Source: an uncultured Pseudodesulfovibrio sp.
GTDB taxonomy: Bacteria; Desulfobacterota; Desulfovibrionia; Desulfovibrionales; Desulfovibrionaceae
Reading direction: 5' to 3'
Assembly: GCA_947259235.1 (NCBI GenBank)
Contig: CAMYLL010000163.1
Location: 1 to 6,402, forward strand
DNA length: 6,402 bases
Shown: in pieces, positions 1 to 6,402 of the stretch
Layout: every line of letters begins with the position of its first letter
Position numbering within the stretch: the first letter of the stretch is position 1
The notes under the pieces: generated by a model
What the model was told of the DNA's origin: nothing
Databases searched by the model: none
The model's input: the letters and a program-made list of their open reading frames with translations, nothing else
Made by a program: the position numbers and the translations under genes

Positions 1-649
1 CTCAAGGATCACGGTCCCCTCATAAACAAGGTAGGCACGGTCGCAAATATTGAGCGTTTCACGAACGTTATGGTCGGAAATGAGGATGCCTATCTCCATG
101 CTCTTGAGCACGGAGATAATCTCCTGAATGTCGATGACGGCGATGGGGTCGATGCCTGCGAACGGTTCATCAAGGAGAATGAACTTTGGGTCCATGATCA
201 GGGCGCGGGCGATTTCGAGCCTGCGTCGCTCGCCGCCGGAAAGGATCATGGCTGCCTGGTCCGCCAGCTTGGTGATGGTGAACATCTCCATCAGCTCATC
301 CGCCCTTTTGTTCTGGGCGGCCCCGGTCATGTTCGTCTGTTCGAGGATGATCTGAAGATTTTGCCGGACGGTGAGTTTCTTGAAGATGGAACTTTCCTGG
401 GGCAGGTAGCTCACGCCCATGCGGGCGCGTTCGTGCAGGGGCTTGTCCGTCAGCGGCACGCCCCCCAGAGACACATGGCCGGTGTTCGGCTTGACTATGC
501 CCACGAGCATGTAGAAGGTCGTGGTCTTCCCTGCCCCGTTGGGGCCAAGCAGGCCGACAACCTCCTTGGTGTTCAACTCCAGGTTGCACGACCTCTTTCT
601 GGCCGTACCGCTTGGAGAGATTCGCTGCTATCAGTCCTGCGGCCATCAT
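1..649 (-). CDS. lptB: LPS export ABC transporter ATPase LptB; partial (left edge) with an apparent frameshift near 585-589
   Basis: Cytoplasmic ATPase of the LptB2FGC transporter, which powers extraction of LPS from the inner membrane. The first 21 codons (649-587, [16 protein letters not shown]..., with the likely adenine-stacking Tyr at 607-605) are in one frame. The other 195 codons (585-1) are open in another frame and carry Walker A GPNGAGKT (546-523), a Q-loop in LPQE (about 405-394), signature SGGER (240-226), Walker B ILLDEP (180-163) and the H-loop His (72-70). In the first frame the protein would stop at 296 after 117 residues. Against recalled LptB sequences about three residues are missing between KEVV and NLEL, consistent with loss of about 8 nt. 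The start overlaps the lptA stop as ATGA, with AAGG 4 nt upstream; a second ATG follows at once at 646. The 3' end lies outside the window. Family assignment is very secure; whether the frame break is a real mutation or a sequence error cannot be told from here. Confidence 0.9.
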
Positions 650-1518
650 TGCACCTTGATTTTTTCCGGCGTCAGGAAGATCGCCCTTACCCGCTTACCC
701 TCGCCGCCCATGACTTCGCTTCTGTTCTCGCGCACATAGAATTTGATCACGTCACCGGTCAGACTGTTCGGGCCGTCCTTGAGGACGGGATCGTTTTCCA
801 TCTTGAGCACCTGCTCTTCCACCATGTAGGTCAGCTTTCCGCAGGAGCCTTCAGTCTTGCCTTTCTTGGCCCGGACGCTGCCTTCGGCCACGATCCTCTC
901 AATGCTGTCCACGGCGAACTTTTTTCCGCTTTTCGACGAGAAATAGGCCGAGAGCCGGTTGGCCCAGAGGGTCAGTTCGCCGTGTTCGGCCATCACGTTG
1001 CCCACGAAGGAAACAACCTTGCCGTTCTCGTCATACGTCATGCGGTCGGAGGTTATCTTGACCGGAACCCTGCTGGGATTCATTCCGATCTGGATCGGAT
1101 CAGGGGGAGTGGCGTCCACCGGGGCCTTGACTTCTCCGCCGCCTTCGACGGGCTGCCCACTCATAGCCGGTGCTGTCTTCGGCGCGTCTTCCTGCATTGA
1201 TTGAGCCGCCTGAGTGGTTACCGCAGGCACGGTCGTGGGGACGAGATACTTGGCGTTGGCGTATCCCATGGCCCGTTTCTCGCTTCGCTCTGTCTCGTTG
1301 ACGGAAAAAACCGCAAACCAACCGCTCTTGAGAAAATCGACCTTGACTTTCTGTCCCTTGGTCAGGGTGACAACGTGCTCGCTCCTTGGCGTCCGCTTTT
1401 CGCGGACATTGAGGTTACTCGCGGCTTCGCGAATCTCGCCCCAATCGGCGGCCTGCGCTGTAACGGAGAACATGAGCATGAACAATGCCGCTGCGAGGAT
1501 TTTGCCTGTCGTATTCAT
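646..1518 (-). CDS. lptA: LptA/OstA-family periplasmic LPS transport protein with an N-terminal SH3-like domain
   Basis: Predicted periplasmic bridge protein that carries LPS between the inner-membrane LptBFGC complex and outer-membrane LptDE. The 290-residue product has a signal peptide (residues 1-23, cleavage after AQA), an SH3b-like domain (about 27-93: LNVRE, a TLTKGQKVKV strand, SGWFAVF, and a closing GYANAKYL), a Pro/Ala/Thr-rich linker (about 94-150) and an LptA/OstA beta-jellyroll region (about 152-285: PVKITSDRMTYD, then repeated G-x-V strands). E. coli LptA is about 185 residues and lacks the SH3 part, so this is an enlarged version. I chose ATG 1518 because it opens directly onto a canonical signal peptide and has AAGG 5 nt upstream. 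An ATG at 1560 with AAGGG upstream is possible; it would add 14 mostly basic residues and overlap lptC. lptC ends 7 nt upstream and lptB begins inside the stop codon. The LptA role is secure from the C-terminal half plus context; the SH3 function is unknown. Confidence 0.88.
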   Translation of the reverse strand: MNTTGKILAAALFMLMFSVTAQAADWGEIREAASNLNVREKRTPRSEHVVTLTKGQKVKVDFLKSGWFAVFSVNETERSEKRAMGYANAKYLVPTTVPAVTTQAAQSMQEDAPKTAPAMSGQPVEGGGEVKAPVDATPPDPIQIGMNPSRVPVKITSDRMTYDENGKVVSFVGNVMAEHGELTLWANRLSAYFSSKSGKKFAVDSIERIVAEGSVRAKKGKTEGSCGKLTYMVEEQVLKMENDPVLKDGPNSLTGDVIKFYVRENRSEVMGGEGKRVRAIFLTPEKIKVQ

Positions 1519-1525
1519 CAAAGCC

Positions 1526-2146
1526 TTACTCCCTGCCCTGGTCCTGGAGCGGACCGTCATTAAAACCCTTGGGTGCGAAAAGCGCTTCGACGCCCCCGGC
1601 GGCCATCAGTTCATGACTCACCAGATCTATCTCGACGGCGGCCGCCGTCAGCGTCATGTCCGGACGGCGTACGGTTACGCCGCCCTTGAGGTACACCTTG
1701 TCGATGGCTCCCACGTAGTCGAGATGGGCCGCATCCAGGGCGAGATTGCCGAAACGGCCGGTGACGTTGTCGTAAAGCGTCAGGTTGTCGTTGGTCTGGT
1801 CCACTTCGCCTCGGTCGGACTTGACGTAGACTTCCTGGCGATCCACGCCGAAGTAGGCCGAGAGCTGGGGCCTGTCGACGCCGATGAGTTTTTTTTCCTG
1901 ATTATACTTGGCCGATTTGGCAAGTAGTTTCCAGGTCATGGCTCCCTGCTTACCCTGCACCAATTCGATGTCTTCGGCGGTAATGTTCGCTTCGTCAAGC
2001 AGTTGCTGGCGAGACTGACCTGCCGGTGGCTCCATTGAAGCGGGGTCTATGACCTCCTCCGAAAAAAAGACCGCCTTGATGCCTATGCCAAGAACAAGGC
2101 CGCTAAGAAAGATGGTTATGAGCAGCAGCCCGGGACGACCCTTCAT
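1526..2146 (-). CDS. lptC: LPS export protein LptC
   Basis: Bitopic inner-membrane protein that accepts LPS from the LptB2FG transporter and passes it to LptA in the periplasm. The 206-residue product has one N-terminal membrane anchor (about residues 6-28, LLLITIFLSGLVLGIG followed by IKAVFF), then a periplasmic region with the LptC pattern: LLAKSAKYNQEKKLIGVDRP at 74-93 (the family A-x-x-A-x-Y ... L ... P element), the strands NLTLYDNVTGRFGNLALDA and VYLKGGVTVRR, and LTAAAVEIDL near the end. E. coli LptC is 191 residues, so the length is normal apart from a short loop and tail. The ATG directly follows the kdsC stop codon, with GGGAAGAG (2150-2157) placed as ribosome-binding site, which implies translational coupling. 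LptC sequences diverge quickly, so the assignment rests on this weak but complete pattern plus its place between kdsC and lptA/lptB. Confidence 0.9.
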   Translation of the reverse strand: MKGRPGLLLITIFLSGLVLGIGIKAVFFSEEVIDPASMEPPAGQSRQQLLDEANITAEDIELVQGKQGAMTWKLLAKSAKYNQEKKLIGVDRPQLSAYFGVDRQEVYVKSDRGEVDQTNDNLTLYDNVTGRFGNLALDAAHLDYVGAIDKVYLKGGVTVRRPDMTLTAAAVEIDLVSHELMAAGGVEALFAPKGFNDGPLQDQGRE

Positions 2147-2674
2147 CTACTCTTCCCACTGTTTCAGGGCTTCTGCTTCGATCCCCTTCGCCTTCATTAT
2201 GAACGAGATGGCTTCACGAACCGCCCCATGGCCGCCGTGGCGGGTGGAAACCCAGTCTGCGGCCTCGACCACTTCGGGCAGGCCGTTGGGAACGCTCATG
2301 GCAAAACCGGCAGCGCGCATGACGCCAAGGTCTATCCAGTCGTCGCCCATGAAGGCGGCATCGGAGGGCGCAACACCGGCTTTCTCGCACATCTCTAGGA
2401 ACAGCGGCAGTTTCTTGTGATTGCCCGGATAATAATGCGTGATTCCCAGCTCCTTGACGCGCCGGGCTACCGGCTCCTGATCCAGGCCGGTGATGACGCC
2501 GATCTCGATGCCGACAGACTGGGCAAGCTTGATGCCGAAGCCGTCATGTACATTGAACCGCTTCATGGCCATGCCGTTGGCATCGTAATACAGCCCGCCA
2601 TCAGTCAGGACTCCATCCACATCAAGCACGAGAAGCTTCACCTTGCGGGCCATTTCAAGGACGTCTTCAACCAC
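2147..2674 (-). CDS. kdsC: 3-deoxy-D-manno-octulosonate 8-phosphate phosphatase (KdsC, HAD type C0)
   Basis: Cytoplasmic Mg-dependent phosphatase that converts Kdo-8-phosphate to Kdo, the step after KdsA. The 175-residue product shows the HAD motifs: DVDGVLTDG with nucleophile Asp18 and Asp20, ITG with Thr62, catalytic Lys at 88 in GNHKKLP, and GDDWIDL with Asp111, Asp112 and Asp115. It lacks a cap domain and ends with the KdsC-type GGHGAVRE element (147-154), as expected of this tetrameric subfamily. I chose GTG 2674 over ATG 2653: GGGAG lies 7 nt upstream of the GTG, the ATG has no clear site, and the extra residues VVEDVLE fit the N-terminal helix before the first motif in recalled homologues. 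This start overlaps the kdsA stop by 8 nt. The residue after ITG is Leu64 where Arg is usual. The stop TAG directly precedes the lptC ATG. Function is secure; the start is likely but not certain. Confidence 0.92.
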   Translation of the reverse strand: MVEDVLEMARKVKLLVLDVDGVLTDGGLYYDANGMAMKRFNVHDGFGIKLAQSVGIEIGVITGLDQEPVARRVKELGITHYYPGNHKKLPLFLEMCEKAGVAPSDAAFMGDDWIDLGVMRAAGFAMSVPNGLPEVVEAADWVSTRHGGHGAVREAISFIMKAKGIEAEALKQWEE

Positions 2675-3476
2675 GATTGAGCTCCCATATGGCCTTGAGA
2701 CGGATAAGCAGGCCCTCCACCTTGTCCAGAGGCAGGCTGTTCGGCCCGTCGCACAGGGCGACACTCGGGTCCGGGTGGGTCTCAAGGAACACGCCGTCGG
2801 CTCCGGCCGCCACAGCGGCGGAGGCCAGGATCGGGACATACTCGCGCTGACCGCCGGACGCCCCGCCAAGCCCGCCGGGAAGTTGCACCGAATGGGTTGC
2901 ATCAAAGACCACGGGCACATCGAATTTGGCCATTTCCGGGATGGAGCGCATGTCCACAACCAGATTGTTATAGCCGTAAGTTGAGCCGCGTTCCGTCAGC
3001 CAGACCTGATCGTTGCCAGAGGCCCGGACCTTTTCCACCACGCCCTTCATGTCCCAGGGAGCAAGGAACTGACCTTTCTTGACGTTCACAATCCGTCCCG
3101 TCCGGGCTGCGGCCGTTAGCAAATCCGTCTGACGGCAAAGAAAGGCCGGAATCTGCAGCACATCCGCCACCTCGGCAACAAGGGCAGCCTGTTCGGGGCT
3201 GTGAATATCCGTGACGATGGGCAACCCAGTCGCCTTTTTCACCTCCGCAAGGATGGCCAGCCCCTCGTCCATTCCAGGCCCGCGAAAGCTCGTCACAGAG
3301 GTGCGGTTGGCCTTGTCAAAGGAGCTTTTGTAGACCAGGACAAGGCCCAGCCTGTCAGCCACCTCGGCAAGGGTCTTCGCCACCAGGAGCGCAATCTCCC
3401 GGCTCTCGATGACGCATGGCCCAGCCAGGACAAAGGGGCCGTTTCGACTGACCTTGTAGAGATCGTTAGTGATCAA
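2667..3476 (-). CDS. kdsA: 3-deoxy-8-phosphooctulonate synthase (Kdo-8-P synthase), metal-dependent type
   Basis: Cytoplasmic TIM-barrel enzyme that condenses phosphoenolpyruvate with D-arabinose 5-phosphate to give Kdo-8-phosphate, the first committed step to the Kdo of LPS inner core. The 269-residue product carries GPCVIESRE (19-27), [12 protein letters not shown] (49-60), [13 protein letters not shown] (107-119), [12 protein letters not shown] (131-142), [12 protein letters not shown] (161-172), [12 protein letters not shown] (191-202) and LETHPDP (231-237). Cys21, His195, Glu232 and Asp243 are the four metal ligands of class II enzymes such as Aquifex KdsA; E. coli-type metal-independent enzymes have Asn in place of Cys21. 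Start: TTG directly after the pyrG stop, with AAGGGA 6 nt upstream. No in-frame ATG occurs before residue 69, far inside the barrel, and no GTG precedes GPC, so the TTG appears forced. Function and class are very secure. Confidence 0.95.
   Translation of the reverse strand: MITNDLYKVSRNGPFVLAGPCVIESREIALLVAKTLAEVADRLGLVLVYKSSFDKANRTSVTSFRGPGMDEGLAILAEVKKATGLPIVTDIHSPEQAALVAEVADVLQIPAFLCRQTDLLTAAARTGRIVNVKKGQFLAPWDMKGVVEKVRASGNDQVWLTERGSTYGYNNLVVDMRSIPEMAKFDVPVVFDATHSVQLPGGLGGASGGQREYVPILASAAVAAGADGVFLETHPDPSVALCDGPNSLPLDKVEGLLIRLKAIWELNRG
2682..2686 (-). promoter_or_regulatory. Ribosome-binding site that favours the GTG start of kdsC
   Basis: GGGAG on the minus strand lies 7 nt before GTG 2674, within the end of kdsA. 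The alternative ATG at 2653 has no comparable purine-rich site at useful distance, so this site decides for the GTG. Confidence 0.6.
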
Positions 3477-5291
<1,815 letters not shown>

Positions 5292-5293
5292 TC

Positions 5294-6109
5294 ATGGCTC
5301 GCGTCAACGCCCTCGTTATCACGGGATATGGCACCAACTGCGAAAACGAGTCCGCTTACGCACTGAAATCCGCTGGAGCCGACAGCGCCGACATCGTGTA
5401 TTTTTCGGACCTCGTGGCCGGTCATGTCCGCATGGACAGCTATAATTTCCTCCTCTGCCCCGGCGGTTTTCTGGATGGCGACGACCTGGGCGCGGCTCAG
5501 GCAGCCGCCCTGCGCTGGCGCTGGGCCAACTCCGTTGACGGCGATCCCGTCCTCAACCAGCTCAAGACCTTCTTTGACTCCGGCGGCGTCATCCTCGGCA
5601 TCTGCAACGGCTTTCAACTGCTGTGCAAGCTCGGGCTGCTCCCGGCGGTCGGCGGCAGGTATTTTGAACGCCAGGTTTCTCTTTCCTATAATGACTCCGG
5701 TCGCTTTGAAGACAGATGGGTCCGCCTGAAGGCAAACCCGGCCTCCCCGTGCGTTTTTACCAAGGGCATCACCCATCTCGACGTGCCCATCCGCCACGGC
5801 GAGGGCAAGATCATCCCGATGGACGACGAAACCTTCAAGGCCATCCAGGACAACAACCTCGTGGCCGTGCAGTACGTGGACCCCAACACCAATGAGCCGA
5901 CCCAGGAATATCCTTATAATCCGAACGGTTCTCCCTTGGGCATAGCCGGACTGACCGACCCCTCGGGCCGTATCCTCGGGCTCATGCCGCACCCCGAGGC
6001 CTACAACCACCCGACAAACCATCCGTCGTGGACCCGCGGGACCGATCCCGACATCCCACTGGGGCTGGCCATGCTTGAATCGGGCATCAACTATCTCAAG
6101 ACCCGCTAG
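5294..6109 (+). CDS. purQ: Phosphoribosylformylglycinamidine (FGAM) synthase glutamine amidotransferase subunit, PurQ type
   Basis: Predicted to hydrolyse glutamine and supply ammonia to the FGAM synthase large subunit (PurL) in purine synthesis; cytoplasmic. The 271-residue product is a class I amidotransferase: GYGTNCENE near the N terminus, oxyanion strand CPGGFLDGDD (55-64), nucleophile Cys104 in GICNGFQ, HGEGK (168-172), YPYNPNGSP (206-214) and the His233/Glu235 pair in MPHPEA. The HGEG and NPNGS-x-x-GI elements match the C-terminal amidotransferase domain of the large single-chain E. coli PurL as well as PurQ. Ordinary small-type PurQ is about 220-230 residues; this one is longer, in part through the segment at 65-95 and the tail after HPEA. 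The start has GAGGAG 6 nt upstream and a promoter at 5192-5220. tadA follows after 18 nt. No purS or purL is visible here. The family is secure; its pairing with PurL is inferred. Confidence 0.88.
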   Translation: MARVNALVITGYGTNCENESAYALKSAGADSADIVYFSDLVAGHVRMDSYNFLLCPGGFLDGDDLGAAQAAALRWRWANSVDGDPVLNQLKTFFDSGGVILGICNGFQLLCKLGLLPAVGGRYFERQVSLSYNDSGRFEDRWVRLKANPASPCVFTKGITHLDVPIRHGEGKIIPMDDETFKAIQDNNLVAVQYVDPNTNEPTQEYPYNPNGSPLGIAGLTDPSGRILGLMPHPEAYNHPTNHPSWTRGTDPDIPLGLAMLESGINYLKTR

Positions 6110-6127
6110 GGTCGAAGGCGAGTCGGC

Positions 6128-6402
6128 ATGACCGCGATGATACCGCCCGCCCCGCCCCCCGGGTGCGACTGGCGGGCGTTCATGGACGTGGCGTTCCAGG
6201 AGGCGTGCCTGGCCGCGAAAAACGGCGAGGCCCCAATCGGGGCCGCCCTCTTCGCCATGACCGGAGAGCTCATCGCCAAGGCGCACAACAGGCCAATCGG
6301 CCTCAATGACCCCACCGGCCACGCGGAAGTGCTCTGCCTGAGAGAGGCCGCAACCGTTCGCGGCAACTACCGCCTTGCCGACTGTTTTTTGGCGGTGACT
6401 CT
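6128..6402 (+). CDS. tadA: tRNA-specific adenosine deaminase TadA, N-terminal part (cut by right edge)
   Basis: Zinc enzyme of the cytidine/deoxycytidylate deaminase fold that converts adenosine to inosine at the wobble position 34 of tRNA-Arg(ACG), so that one tRNA reads several Arg codons. The first 91 residues are visible: a Pro-rich leader (6-11), a helix FMDVAFQEACLAAKNGEAPIGAAL (18-41, in part), the substrate-loop sequence NRPIG (54-58), and DPTGHAE (61-67) with zinc ligand His65 and proton-shuttle Glu67, then NYRLAD. The window ends just before the expected PC-x-x-C zinc motif. The ATG follows purQ by 18 nt with a weak AAGGCGAG upstream; ATG 6137 is an alternative start. The close spacing suggests co-transcription with purQ, though there is no obvious shared function. 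TadA is preferred over guanine or cytosine deaminases because of NRPIG and DPT-x-HAE. Confidence 0.9.
   Translation, partial: MTAMIPPAPPPGCDWRAFMDVAFQEACLAAKNGEAPIGAALFAMTGELIAKAHNRPIGLNDPTGHAEVLCLREAATVRGNYRLADCFLAVT

Noticed and set aside
296..649. A separate 117-residue minus-strand protein
   Set aside because: Only its first 21 residues are meaningful (the LptB N terminus); the rest is out-of-frame translation of lptB after the frame break.
70..1200. 376-codon open frame on the plus strand opposite lptB and lptA
   Set aside because: It runs antisense across two recognisable genes and an operon junction; the product shows no domain pattern.

Overview
The window holds a compact six-gene cluster on the minus strand and two genes on the plus strand that diverge from it. 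The gene content, the pyrG-kdsA-kdsC-lptC-lptA-lptB order, the metal-type KdsA and the protein sequences suggest a Gram-negative sulfate-reducer-like deltaproteobacterium (Desulfovibrio/Pseudodesulfovibrio type). This taxonomic call is inference from recalled family sequences; no database search was run.

Minus strand, in transcription order from about 5120 down to 1: pyrG (CTP synthase), kdsA (Kdo-8-P synthase), kdsC (Kdo-8-P phosphatase), lptC, lptA (with an unusual N-terminal SH3-like domain) and lptB (cut by the left edge and apparently frameshifted). The genes abut or overlap at nearly every junction: pyrG stop directly against a kdsA TTG start, kdsA/kdsC overlap of 8 nt, kdsC stop directly against the lptC ATG, 7 nt between lptC and lptA, ATGA overlap between lptA and lptB. 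This indicates one translationally coupled operon. Its logic is coherent: PyrG makes the CTP needed to activate Kdo, KdsA and KdsC make Kdo for the LPS inner core, and LptB/LptC/LptA belong to the machine that moves finished LPS from the inner to the outer membrane.

Positions 5121-5293 form a 173-nt divergent control region. It carries a good sigma70-like promoter facing right (TTGACT, 17 nt, TATGTT) whose spacer is filled by a perfect 7+7 bp palindrome, and a second inverted repeat in the predicted 5' leader. I found no convincing pyrG promoter in it.

Plus strand: a stand-alone glutamine amidotransferase of the FGAM synthase (PurQ / PurL C-terminal) type, followed after 18 nt by the first 91 codons of tadA (tRNA adenosine deaminase), which runs off the right edge.

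No stretch over 300 nt lacks a gene. I saw no RNA genes, mobile elements, CRISPR arrays or terminators. Most of the window is core metabolism and envelope biogenesis. The points worth a second look are the lptB frame break, the SH3-LptA fusion and the palindrome inside the purQ promoter; I see no sign of a wholly new system.
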